Origin: Mimachlamys varia
Lineage: Eukaryota > Mollusca > Bivalvia > Pectinida > Pectinidae
Direction: 5' to 3'
DNA: 64,000 nucleotides
NCBI GenBank assembly: GCA_947623455.1
Contig: OX392527.1
Span: 32,108,201 to 32,172,200, forward strand
Made by a program: the position numbers and the translations under genes. Numbering within the stretch: position 1 is the stretch's first letter; every line of letters starts with the position of its first letter. The notes below the pieces were generated by a model that saw only the letters and a list, made by a program, of their open reading frames with translations, was not told the origin of the DNA and did not search any database. Below, one piece after another: positions 51,487-63,462 of this stretch.

Positions 51487-54400
51487 ATGTACTTGAAGGA
51501 ATATCGTGTGTGCATGCCTTTAAGTGTGAAGGAGGTAAGTTGGCAAAACAAGAATACTGTATTGATATTATATTCATCTGTTGACAGTGTCACGTCCGTT
51601 ACAATAGATTGTATTAGTATGGCAGGTAGCCGGACCTCGTGTCAAAGCGTGCTTTGAGATCCGGGGTGTGACAAGGTGTGGTCATACACTGGAACTTCAG
51701 GCCTCTACCACTATATAAGTTATAGCTAGTTATAGTTAAAATGGTGTAATATCCAAGTACATGCATGCAGTCTGATTGATTTGCTATTCTGATCTGTTTA
51801 CATTTATGATATATGTATACTTACCTCAGTGGGATACACGTATAGTCATGTAAACAAGAGAGGGTGGATATACAACATCAGGCATAATTGGGTTTGATGA
51901 GATAGATTAATATGTTTTATCGATCGCTCTAATATATAGATCTACATGACAAACTTTAATTTGGATGTTAATATTTTATAGCATGTATTTACAGCTGTAT
52001 GTTTGATTTTGTGAAATCCTTTTAACAACGTTACTTAATTCAGATAAGTAACTTAACTAAGGATGTTAAATCTTTATGATATAATTATCATGATGATATT
52101 TTATAGAATTCGAAAAAGAAAATGATGGGTTCTGTAGGCCTATAATGGTAAGTGATCGAATCCCACAGGAAAAAGTTTAGCCTAGGACTTAAGATATTAT
52201 TCGAAAAATGATTACATGTATTCTTTAGATCAATCGCTTATCTAATTCTACATATATAAGTGTGACTCAAAAGTATTAATGATAAAATTTAATCCAAGGA
52301 TCCTGCTGATTGATGTCCTACTCACCCTAGGAGTGGAAAAGGAATAATCAACATCCTGTTATGTGGACATGGCCTCCCTTTTATTAGTAATGCATAATAC
52401 CAGTGTAGATGTATCAGTGTTTTGCATCTACAAATTGAAATATATTTTGTATACAAATAAAAAATTATAGTTCTATATATTTATTACTTATAAAATTTAA
52501 AGAATTCTCTATTTCTAAATATATATATATATATATGTACATTGAATTGTATGTCAATGTGAAGGTACATTGTATGTGATATTTATATTTCAAATTCCTA
52601 AATCAGCCTTTAGGGAATTTCCTCTAGTTTTTAGGTACGTAGGGTCCATTGAATTGGGAATTTTACGTGATATAAGGTCAAATTGGGAAAAATGTCAGAA
52701 ATAAAAATAAAACATGTGGTACAAATTTTCTGCTGTAAATCGGCTAAGATGTTGCATATCTTATGCTGCAAAACATTGTGACACTATACACTACAGAAAT
52801 GAAAAACAACTCGGACAAAACATGTACATGTACATCAATTTGTATTTAATTTTTCTACATCTAATGAATGACACTGTGTATAAGCTAAAGCCAGCTGCTG
52901 ACACATAATAGAACAAACATATAGGTATCATTCTGTTGATAATTTTTAACAAGAAAATTTGGAATTTTATCTTTTTTTGGAGGGGAATAGGTCCCTTTTG
53001 CGGACCTAAATTCTACTGTAGGAAATTAAAATCCTTGTAATGTTTATATATAAATTTACCATATTGGCCTTAATTAGCACCCTTTCCACTGTAAGTGCCC
53101 TCCCCCTTATGCGGATCGATATATTGAAATCATATAATTGCTCCTATTAATTGTGACTATAAATTAAGTTATTCTGTATTACGGTACAGTTAATTATAAC
53201 CTCATAATGCGAATGTTAACAAGAAAAAGACTAACAGATATTTGTAATACATGTACAGTGATCAATCTAGCTATGTGCGAGTCCCGAGTCCAGTACTCAT
53301 AAAATTATGATGGGACTCATAAAAATTCTGGAAATGCTTCAATTTAACATTGTGGGACCCATCATTTTCAGCAATGTGTACACAAAGGACCCATGAAAAT
53401 AAATTGTAAATTGACCACTCTAAATATATATGTGTACACATTATTATCCGAAATGATGATGATAATATTGCATATATATGAGTACTATACCAATCCTGGT
53501 CACAATACATAACATCACACTACGGATTTAAAAAAAAAAAAACCAACATTTTTAGTTCAGGTCTTAGTTTTGCTTAACAAAAGATATATTTACACTTGGT
53601 ACATATTATTTTATAAGTAACTTTTCCCAGAACTTCAATAAGGATTCAATAAAATTGGATGCAAGCTGACACATTTATGTAACACTTTGATCCCCCATCC
53701 AGAGAAATTTAATAACAAACATCAGAATTATACTTTTAGCCTTAGTCATGGTTATAGATTGTGAAAATGTCTCTTACATTTTTATATGATATATAGAGGC
53801 TATTCAGTGGTTTCCCATTAAATATCAAATATATTTCACGAGTATGGCAGATTTTTTTTTATATTTTCACGAGTGCGTAGCACGAGTGAAAATATTTTTA
53901 AAATCTGCCATACGTGTTTGATTTCATTTTAAAAATTTGCGGTTACAACTGATCGAAACAGAGTGCCTAAGGGTTATAGAATATTAATACGCCACAGGAT
54001 GAAGTTCTATTTTTTGTTTTCGAAATAGTAAAAATACAAAAACATATTAAAGGCCCAAAATACGTAACTTCAGGGAAATTTTCGTGATTCGGAAAAACTC
54101 TGAAAAAAACCCAATTGATAACCATGCAAAAATAAGCCTTGAACGAAGTAAACCTGAGCGGTAACTCACAAGAAACTCTTGACAAAAAAATCCAAAGAAT
54201 TGAAAATAATTCAGGTTGGGCCCACTTCAACAACAAACCGAAGGTACATGTAGAAGACGGTTCGAAATGGACGCATGGTTACAAATAGCGTGTTTCAACT
54301 GCTGCTGTACCGGTAACCGCGAAAGAACTCATCTTGAATATTGCTGATATCAGTTAATCTTAACTAAATCTACAAATATAATAAGTTATTAGGCTTGATT

Positions 54401-57400
54401 TTCGTTTTGCCGAAAGTTACGTATATTGGGCCTTTAATAAAATCAATAAGTTATCTATTAATTTCCATAATACTATAGAGGTTTTTAATTTCCCTACTCT
54501 ATATGATTTGATTCTATATTAACATAAAAAAATACACAAATAGTGCGCAATGATATCGGACAGAAACTTATATCATCACTAGTGATGATATAAGCAGTGA
54601 TGATATAAGTATTATCAAGTTGATATTTTCTGATATTTCACTGGTAAAAATGTAATAAACATGTATACTGTATGTATGCATGTATATAGTTTAAGTCAAA
54701 TACAATCTTATCATCATAACCATCACAATGTTTTCTCTGAATCTTTTAACCCTCCATGTTATTGAGGTGGGGTACCCTCATCCATCGCCATCTGTCCTTA
54801 AACTATTCTATCTTGTTATCACTATTTCTTGACAAGCACTAGATGGCTCGCCTTGGTCCCTGGTTCTGCATCGTCCCATTTTCGGACTGATCCCTGTGAA
54901 AAAAATAGCAAACAGACCACCCTCTTGGATATTCACAGTTAAGATTTGTTATCAATATTTCTTGACAAATACTGGGTGGATCATTCTCAAATTTTATATG
55001 CATGTTCACCTTTGTCTATGGTTTCTCATTGTACCATTTTTTGACTGATTTGAAAAGCAATATGGCAGTACAACCATCTTTTCACATTTCCTATTGCTGT
55101 TTTTGGGAAGTGCTGGATGAATCATTCTCAATCTTCATATGTATAGGTTCCTATTGTTCCTTGCTTATGCATTGTCCTATTTTGGGAATAATCTAAAAAA
55201 AAAATAATGTGGCCAACAGCAAAAATGCCTGAATTTCTGTCAGTATATAAAAAAATGTTTATATATTGGAGCCGCGGCCCATTACATTACTGTAATGGGA
55301 GGCTCATTTCACACATACATGTATATATTTATTATTTACTGACAGAAACTCAAGCAACTGTGCCAACAGCTAGGCAGCTGTCTTTGATATTGACAGTAAT
55401 AGTTTGTTATCACTATTCCTAGAAAAGGTACCAGATTGATCATTTTCATATCACTGTTCCTCCTAGTCCCTAAGTTTGCCTAAATCTGTTCCATTTACAT
55501 GTATTAGCTGATCTGAAAAACAATATGACAGTCAGGTGGCCATCTTGGATTTTGAAAGTTTGTTATCGCTATCTCTTGAGCAGTACACTGAATTGGATAA
55601 TTTTGTTTCAAGTTACATTGTGTAAACCTCATATACACATGTATATATACAAAGCCACATGTATGATATTGCTTAGGTCTTCGCTAATTTTCAAAAAAGG
55701 ATTTTATTAACAACTTTCATACCAAAAGAAAATGACCATCATCATGATGGACAATAATACAATTTGTAATCATTATGCTTTTTCAGCAAATAGACTATTA
55801 TCAGAAGTTGAGTATGTTATGACTCATAGGACTGGGAAATTTTGATATCTTTCGTAAGACTACTTCAAGTATTTTAGTTCATCAGTTTAGTTGACAGCTG
55901 ATATCAAGATGTGTAACTATGATGTGTAAGTTACAGGGTATACACACACAAAGCTAAGCCGAGTCTTGTCAAGTATTTTAACAAGAAATTACTTATTATT
56001 GATAAACTTTGATAAAACTAGCTGTCGGGCAATTTGATAACCTCTGAATGAAAGGTTGACAGCCTTGTTGTAGATGATGGATGGTCTAGATGAACAAGAA
56101 TGATAGGAACTCTGTGTGACTATCGTCAATTGAGTGTTCAAATTTATAATTTTATACAGGTGTGTAAACGATTTCATCTAAGAGTACTAGCCCTGAAGTG
56201 GTTATATAGAAAAGTAGTACTTCATGGTATTGTATATAGCCTCAGCGATATTTTCATAATGATTATTTGACATTTTCTTTTAATTTCTGTAGCCCAACAT
56301 ATCATGTACTTATATTAATGTAGGCCTTAATTTACAACATGCCCTAGCTATAGCCTGGTGGCCAAGTTGCTAAGATGTCTGAAGTTCTGTTGTACATGTT
56401 CTATTCAAAGCTAGCTTTCCACTTCTGGGTCATGGGTTGGAGAGGCCTTACGTGGGGCATAATCACCAGGTATTGGTGGGTTTTCTCCAGGAACTTCAGC
56501 TTTCCTCCAACTCCAAAACCTTGCATGTCCTTAAATGACTCTCTCTATATATAATTGTTAATAGGACTTAATCCACAAACAAACCAAACCTTTACAGCCC
56601 TGTAGATAGATTTTATTCAAACATCTTATCTTACATTGATCACAATATTATAATAATGAGATACAAGCAAAATTGATTATCTATATAAATAAAAAGATAT
56701 TTCAATCTCAAACAATGAAATTCACACATTATATTGCTGCTCTTTATTTTATTGTCAGAATTATCAACTAAATTAAATTTCAAAAGCAAGTAAAATCAAT
56801 TAGTTTGATTAAAATTATAACAGGATAATGCTACTCTTTATAGCACTTAGATGATGGATATCAGTTTAATTAACAGATTAACACAATTAATTTAATTAAA
56901 TAAGAATTCTGTATGTGTATTTAAATATATACAAGATTTCAGTGTGAAACATACCTTGATAATTAGTTATAGACACTGCCCTGTCTATACAACAGTTAGA
57001 GACTGCTAAGCACCAGCATAATCCCAGGACTTAAATAAACTATTACATTATATAATATATACACGTAACTGTGTTTTATAAACAGATGTCATGAACTATA
57101 ACAGATTTAAATTTATATAGCATTATGAATTTAAACTAATACTGCTAGTGACACACTTCACTGTAATATCTCATGGTTATGACATGCACCGAAGCTCACT
57201 TTTCCGGGAAAGTTTCTTCAAACAAAAAAATATTATTTTGTAATTTGTAATATGAGGAAAACTTAATGGTTGTTGATGTGGCAGGATACTTTAAAAAAAA
57301 TTCTCTTTTGCTTCTCACTTGTTAAATTATACAGGAATATGCTTGACAATGCTTACAGTGTTCTATGTCGATAGTTTTTACTCTCTTAAAATATTTATAG

Positions 57401-57851
57401 TGAAACTTGATTAAGTCAATCTTTGGTGACCAGTTATCACTGGTTCATGAACATCCATCCCGAGTTTAAGATGTCCCGGGTTCCAACCCGGTCTTGCCCT
57501 ACAAATTCATCAACTGTCTTGAATTTTGTTATGGTATTCAATTAAATTCTTGAAAATATTATATTCGGCCGCTCCCATGAAAAAAATTATGCATGTACAT
57601 GTGAAGTATACAATGGACAGTGCACCATTTTATCCTATTAATAAACTCACCAAGATGTGTATTTAATATTTTTAATGAAATTTTATTTTTGTCTACGTAC
57701 AGTACCAGATTGGTCAGCTGTACATGATAGCCAAGCACAGCCATGAACAAAGTGAGAATGGCGAGGGAGTAGAGGTGGTCACCAACGAACCATGTGAACA
57801 TGAAAAACACGGAAAAGGACGATTTACCGAAAAACGAATCCATTTGTCTAG
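51487..57851 (+). CDS. PITPNC1: Cytoplasmic phosphatidylinositol transfer protein 1 (RdgB-beta), first two coding exons, 3' part outside window
   Basis: Exon 1 (51487-51534) encodes MYLKEYRVCMPLSVKE with donor GAG|GTAAGT. Exon 2 (57703-57851) follows acceptor GTCTACGTACAG and encodes YQIGQLYMIAKHSHEQSENG, EGVEVVTNEPCEHEKHGKGR and FTEKRIHLS, with donor AG|GTGAGT leaving phase 2. The SKHSHEQS..GEGVEVV.NEPFE type of sequence distinguishes PITPNC1 from class I PITPs (YSVAEASKNETGG) and from PITPNM. The protein moves phosphatidylinositol and phosphatidic acid between membranes. Intron 1 is 6.2 kb. I searched 57852-64000 for the next exon (a tryptophan-containing LPSWAR-like start, AWN.YPY) and did not find it, so intron 2 exceeds 6.1 kb. 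Confidence 0.93.
51535..53820 (+). other. PITPNC1 intron 1, first part, nothing recognised
   Basis: Unique AT-rich intron sequence. An imperfect palindrome (CGGACCTCGTGTCAAAGC and GCTTTGAGATCCGG) lies near 51630-51664, and a short TA dinucleotide tract near 52519-52536. No exon or mobile element could be supported. Confidence 0.55.
53827..53926. mobile_element. Foldback MITE, about 100 bp
   Basis: Inverted arms ATCAAATATATTTCACGAGT, ATGGCAGATTTT...TATTTTCACGAGTG and CACGAGTGAAAATATTTTTA, AAATCTGCCATACGTG, TTTGAT surround the loop CGTAG. No coding capacity. Confidence 0.82.
54049..54436 (+). mobile_element. 390 bp TTAA-flanked MITE, family B copy 1
   Basis: Ends are AGGCCCAAAATACGTAACTT and AAGTTACGTATATTGGGCCT, an imperfect terminal inverted repeat, each next to TTAA. 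The interior is about 85-90% like 60453-60842 by eye. TTAA target duplication and short TIRs suggest mobilisation by a piggyBac-type transposase (inference). It has no ORF. Confidence 0.88.
54567..54594. repeat. Perfect 28 bp palindrome
   Basis: CTTATATCATCACT and AGTGATGATATAAG form a perfect palindrome, followed by another GTGATGATATAAG copy ending about 54608. It is probably a remnant of a foldback element. Confidence 0.8.
54780..55570. repeat. Dispersed repeat family as at 36840-37420, with nested foldback 55230-55352
   Basis: About four diverged segments carry TGGTCCCTGGTTCTGCATCG- or TGTTCCTTGCTTATGCATTG-like text and GATCATTCTCA. Inserted in one is a foldback with ends TTTCTGTCAGTATATAAA and TTTACTGACAGAAA and an inner CATTACATTACTGTAATG. 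No gene. Confidence 0.55.
56350..56590 (+). mobile_element. tRNA-derived SINE
   Basis: The head has a box A-like TGGTGGCCAAGTTGCTAAG and a box B-like GGGTTGGAGAGGCC. The body is CTCCAACTCCAAAACCTTGC, ATGTCCTTAAATGACT, and the tail is TTAATAGGACTTAATCCACA then AACAAACCAAACC. The same body and tail occur at 50015 (reverse) and 58925. It lies in PITPNC1 intron 1. It is not a functional tRNA gene. Confidence 0.72.
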
Positions 57852-58009
57852 GTGAGTAAATGTACAAACACTGTAATGCCGTTATCAGACAGATATTTCT
57901 GTATAATCTGGCACAATGTCAATATTTATAGAGCATTAATCTCCACATGTCATGTTTAACTCGACTGAAGTGTCACAGATATTCAATCAGTATATAGATC
58001 ACAGGGTAT

Positions 58010-58145
58010 AGATCTAGATAGGATATTTAGTTTAAGATTAGGGTCTGCTACGTACTGGTGTAGGCTATTTAGTTTAAGATTAAGGTCTTCTACTGGTGTA
58101 GGATATTCAGTTTTAAGATTAGGGTTCTTCTACTGTTGTAGAAAT
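58010..58145 (+). repeat. Three-copy ~45 bp tandem repeat in PITPNC1 intron 2
   Basis: Three diverged copies of GATATTTAGTTTAAGATTAG then GGTCTTCTACTGGTGTAG. No exon lies next to it, so it is not junction-anchored. Confidence 0.8.
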
Positions 58146-58924
58146 AATACTCCATTTAAAATATTTTCATCTTTTATTGATTTTAACATTTATAATCATG
58201 ACATGCTGTGGTCTGTTTGACGTGTTTTTAATGATTGTTATATATGAACCAATAAACATTGTACATGTTCTCGGTTGAGTGAAGAAAATTTGGTTTTAAA
58301 GATTTGCTCAATATTTCAGAATTACCTCTGAAAATTTATAGAATTGGTTAATCCACTAAAAACAACATTGAAATAAAATTATATGTAATTCTTTAAATAA
58401 TGTAAAGTAATTAAGTTCCTGCATGGGTACAACATGTGCACTACAATGAACCTTATTACGTCGTTAATTTCAGTGCAACATTTAATGATGTACTAAATAA
58501 TTTGCTAAAATTGTTTGTATGATGGACAAGTTTTCCTAAATTTTACAATTTGTTCATAATTTTAGATGATGTAAGTACAACTTATTCAAATAAGATGGAT
58601 TTATTTGATAATAGAGCTAGAGTTGAATTCTTTCTAAATGTCATCAAGAAACAGGGCAAGTTAAACAGCTGACGTAAGGCATTTCCCGTGTACTGTTGTA
58701 ATAGACAGGAATTACCACGAAATGCTAGGTTTACAATACTTTAAAGTGATCTACAACATACCTGTACAAAACATGTCGACAACGAAACGAAAACATTCTC
58801 CTACTCTTGTCTGAAATTATCTAACAAATGTTGTTTGACAATACACATCAAGTTGTTTACATGAAACCAACAACTTACACTGGTTGTTAAACTTGTCACG
58901 TGACATATAATTGACCCTTTAACC

Positions 58925-59150
58925 TATAGCTAGGGTAGCTGGGGCCACGGTGCCCTTGAGCTCTAGATCGATCTAGGTCACAGGTTTGAGGCCTACATGG
59001 GGCGGTCCCCAGGCCAGGTACTAGCCGTTGGTCGGTGGTTATTCCCCTCTGGCACTCCAGCTTTGCTCGACCATTTAAACGTTAATCTTCACTGGTACAT
59101 CCTTAAATTACCTTAGCAGACGTTAATCACAAACAAACCAGACCTAAAAG
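58925..59150 (+). mobile_element. tRNA-derived SINE, second copy
   Basis: A box B-like CACAGGTTTGAGGCCTACAT, then a body with CTGGCACTCCAGCTTTGCTC and a tail GTACATCCTTAAATTACC...GTTAATCACAAACAAACCAG. The tail matches the 56350 copy in layout although the middle differs. Confidence 0.62.
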
Positions 59151-59519
59151 AGTTGGGTTTATTTGTTTGTTTTTTTTTACAGCTCTTAACATTAATATCG
59201 GTTGATGAATCATTACATGTACTTGTATTCAGCACTTATAATATGTTTATAGAATTAATTTCATCAAAAACAGCTTTGATACTGTCTACAGCAATTTACT
59301 TTTATTTTCAAGTTTTAAACTGTCATGTCAAGAACCTTCGTATGTTTGGGGCAAATTTTCGACATGCCCTAGAAAAATGGATTCATATTATTCATATTAA
59401 ATCTGACAGTGCAAGTTAAAAGCTTTCAATTAAGATTCGAAAAAAAAAAATATTCAGATTGTGGTTACTCAGAATACTTTCGAGATGTTCCCTACATTGA
59501 CCATGTGTCTTCCGGTTTT

Positions 59520-59660
59520 TTGTAACCAAGGAAGTGGCAGACCTTTTTGATTTACCCTTGCTTGGTAACGTGTATAGACACCCTTGGGTATAAAAGCACC
59601 AATTCTTGCAAAACCGGTTTCATTCTGACACTGCCCTCTGGCTGTAGCACGTCTTTTACA
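59520..59660 (+). promoter_or_regulatory. TATA-type promoter-like segment in PITPNC1 intron 2
   Basis: A consensus TATAAAAG (59589-59596) is followed about 30 bp later by a TCATTCT initiator-like site near 59620, then CACGTCTTTTACAG|GTACAG near 59655, which looks like a short leader exon end with a donor. It could be an alternative PITPNC1 promoter, a transposon/LTR promoter or chance. Confidence 0.35.
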
Positions 59661-60452
59661 GGTACAGAAAGTCTGTACACATTATGTTACGGCTCCTTTT
59701 CGTGTGTGTTTTTTTACTAATATGGATATGGATTTTGTAAAGATATATAATGAATGAGAAATGAAATTGCAATAAAAACATCCATATCCCCAATGAACGT
59801 ACAACAAAATAACACAACACAACTTTATGTAATACATGTTGCAAGTGAAACAAACAAATGGCTAATTAACGCTTATGTCTACCTTTTTGTTATCCAACTA
59901 GTACTTACATCCAGTGTAGAAACCATAATAATCCCAAATAAGTCCATGATAATGGTTCAAATATATAATTTCACATTGTTGACTACACACCTGGGTGTGC
60001 CGTGTTTTACACGTGTTTGCTTGTGAAGCATCTACATCACCAAGACTAATAGTTTGTACGTGGATGCGATTATATGCACGTGAAAGACCAGAAATATATA
60101 TTGGATTTGTGGAAGTATTTCCAGTGATATATCTTTTATTTCGGATACGCAATTTCAAGAATGTGTTATTCGTAACAACCAGCATGGCAATATTGTGGTT
60201 CAATGTCTACAGGTGAGTGCGTTTAATTTTTGACAGCGGTTGCCGAGTGCGCGGTGCACTGAATGTTGTGACGGTCAGGAGTATTTTGAAAACAGGTTTT
60301 ACAGGCTATTACCTTTATATACCATTCGGGACCCATACTCGTTACTAAGCAATGGCAAAACTAAAATGTCTGAACTTTCTTAGAAACGATGGTTGGAACA
60401 GATCGGGATGATCTCAAAACCAGAAAAAAACTCAGCTTTTTAAAAAAATATT

Positions 60453-60842
60453 AAAAGCCCAATATACGTAACTTCATAGAAATTTTCGTGATTCTGAAAA
60501 ATTCTGAAAAAAAAATCCAGTTGATAATCATACAAAAATAAGCCTAAAACGATTGAAACCTGAGCGGTAACTAACAAGAAACTCTTGACAAAAAAATCCG
60601 AAGAATTGAAAATAATTCAAGTGGGGCCCACTTCAACAACAAACCGAAGGTAGAAGACGGTTCGAAATGAACGCGTGTTTACAAATAGCGTGTTTCAACT
60701 GCTGCTGTTCCGATTACTGCGAATGAATTCATCTTGAATATTGCTGATATCAGTTAATCTTAACTAAATCTATAAATATAATAAGTTATTAAGCTTGATT
60801 TTCGCTTCAAGTTTTGCCGAAAGTTACGTATATTGGGCCTTT
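60453..60842 (+). mobile_element. 390 bp TTAA-flanked MITE, family B copy 2
   Basis: Ends AAGCCCAATATACGTAACTT and AAGTTACGTATATTGGGCCT lie next to TTAA on both sides. It is collinear with 54049-54436, including AATATTGCTGATATCAGTTA and CAACAACAAACCGAAGGTA. Same orientation as copy 1. Confidence 0.88.
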
Positions 60843-61799
60843 AATTGAAAGCTTTTTAAGTTGCATTGTCAGCTTTAAGGATTCCTGCAATTTGATAAGA
60901 CCAAAGAATACCTTTATATTTATATAGCAGTATAGCAAACACCAACTGACTTTACCTATGAAGTATGTCTGTTGGCTATATGGTCTTCTGATCAATCTCA
61001 ATATGAACCTTATTATACAATTTGAGAAAGGTCTTCAAGTTCTTTTTTGAAATCGAGATTGCAGATTTGAGCTATCAATGTCGATGAATGCTGCCCGACT
61101 GTCTTGTTAATTTGATCAATCTAAATTTAAAATAAGCACATCATTATGTTGACGGAGGGGAATCTATAGGAAATTTGAGAAATTTAAGTAAAGTGTGTCT
61201 TAATGAGAAATACATGTAAATACACTTTTTTGAATCACCATGCTTATAGATGCTACCTACAGTAATTTAGACACCAGTCACACAATCTGATGATGATGGG
61301 CAGGAAATTAGATAATAAAGGTACAAATATTATAAGTTGTATAAATAATTTGATACAGAAAAACAGTCGGTGATCTCATTTGCATATCTAGTTAAACCAG
61401 TAGTGGGTCTGTTTATTAATGTATCATTTTCAAGTAATTATAATAATCCTTTTAAACCTGCTAGTATCTATGCAGACCTTGCAAGGCTTTGTCAAGGCAC
61501 TCGATCCTGAAAGCCGCATCAGATTCTTGGCCCAACTTTATTTCATATACACTGTACACACTCCAGTCCAACCTGCTCAACAGCTAGCATGGATCACAAT
61601 AAATGAATGTTGTACATGTAAGCTTTTTATAATAATGAGATAAACCAGATAAGTCAGTTATGAAATATCCATATTGAATAATCAAATTGCAATCTTCTTC
61701 ACAAGTTCATCTGAAGTTTTTGACAGCTAAATAATACTCTGTATATATTTATAATGAAGTATGCTTAACATCACATTTTGATTAAAGGGTGGTCTTTAT

Positions 61800-62600
61800 A
61801 GCTCACCTGGCCTGAACGTCCAACATGCCATGGTGTGTTGTTCATCCGTCGTACATTGTCCTGCCATCCAGCATCAACATTTTACTTTAAACAATTTTTT
61901 CTATATAACCCAAAAGGCACAGGGTACTGATATTGGGCCTGTGGCATGCTGGGATGAAGGGCTTCGAAGTTTGTACAGATAAATCTTGACCAATATAATT
62001 CATAAGTGCTAAATTCTTCGAATAACTAAATTAAAAGGCTATGGCTTTCAGCATTTGACCTGTAGTATGCTGGGTAGAGTGACTGCTAAATATAAGTTTG
62101 TTTAAATGAGTGACCTTGACCCACTTGTAATTGTCACATAGGTCAAAAGTGCTAAAAATCTTCATACATTTTTTATGCCTCCGCCATGAAATGGGGAGGT
62201 GGGGGAGATATAGTGTTACCCATGTCCTTCCCGTCCCCCGTCCCTTCCCCCGTCCCGTCCAGTCGCGCCCTGTGGTAATGTAACCAGCTAATCTCTGTAA
62301 CTATCAATGTGATTCTCACCATACATAATAAGTTCATGGATTAAGCATCCAAGATGGCTGCCACAACCTCTGAACCTATCAAATTTATTCAAGAGAATGA
62401 CCTATTACCTTGTATTCAATCAAGGTCACAGGGATAAGTGTTAAAGGTCACCTGAGTAAAACATTTTTAAAACTTTTAAACTCTCAACTAACGAAGAACC
62501 TTAGGGTAATAATTGCCAATAACATGCTGCAATGAAGGGCTAGTAAGTTTGTTCAAATGATTGACTGCTTTATACTCATTTAACCTGTACATTTATTTTA
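61800..62600. repeat. Complex dispersed repeat (GCTCACCTGG and CCGTCCCGTCC segments)
   Basis: It contains GCTCACCTGGCCTGAACGTC, repeated GGCATGCTGGGATGAAGGGC-like phrases (three times to 62550), and TTATGCCTCCGCCATGAAAT followed by a CCCGTCCC run. Such text is common in mollusc interspersed repeats as I remember them. No intact coding region. Confidence 0.5.
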
Positions 62601-62709
62601 GTCCGCTTTAAAGATTACAAATGTGAGATTGATATCAGTAACGATGCATGTCTATTTGGCCTCTTGTCTTTGAAAACATCGAGAAGTGAATTTCAGCAGA
62701 AAACACTTC

Positions 62710-62759
62710 AGGTGACATACACAATGTATGTCATTCTCATACACAATGTATGTCATTCT
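62710..62759. repeat. 24-25 bp direct repeat with palindromic core
   Basis: CATACACAATGTATGTCATTCT occurs twice in tandem; GACATACACAATGTATGTC is nearly self-complementary. It is short and of unknown meaning. Confidence 0.75.
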
Positions 62760-63462
62760 TCAAATCTTTACGTCCTTTCCCACATTGAAAATTCATTTAG
62801 ATTTCTTGAATATCTGTAATTCTTGCAGAAAAGTGTAATGTGACATATTAAACTTTTTGAAAGATTGATACCCGGTAATTTGATTTTGGGGTTTGTGAAT
62901 GTATGTGAAGTTTGCTTAGGTTTCAATAACGCTGCAAAAATGATATCAATTTTGATACCTGCACCTTTCTTTGAAGAGCTAGGTTTGAACAGTATGTGCA
63001 TGTACATGTTACATTAAAAGCTGCCATTGGCACATGTCCTTCTAATCCCATTACACCACACCATTACTCCTGCTCTCCTTGGTGAAAGATCAGGTAATGT
63101 AAATATATATATAGAGCATGTGTAGCAGTAATTGTCAAAGCTGCTCATATTTCATTCAAACCTACAATTTATCAGGGTTTTTATTTGGTGAAAAACTTCC
63201 GAGCTACCTGCTTGATTAGGAAATGAGATATTTCAACAAGACAAAGACACTCACGTATGACATCACATGTACATGTTCTTACTAATTTGATATGCATAAG
63301 GAATCAGCTCCTGTCCATGTTTATTAAGTAGAAGCATAAGTGTTCTTTCTCTTTGTAAAAGCTGTTCAGGTTATGAAATAATTGATGCTGAATTTTATGT
63401 ATCTAATTGATTATAAATCAGGAATAGGGATTAGAAGGGTATGGGAAAAAATGCAGAGGACA

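Noticed and set aside
56350..56590. tRNA gene
   Set aside because: Box A and B-like segments are present but the cloverleaf is not intact, and the sequence continues into a SINE body and tail shared with other copies.
57559..57867. Minus-strand 102-codon frame with a hydrophobic stretch
   Set aside because: It is the antisense of PITPNC1 exon 2, whose plus-strand translation has clear family identity and canonical splice sites.
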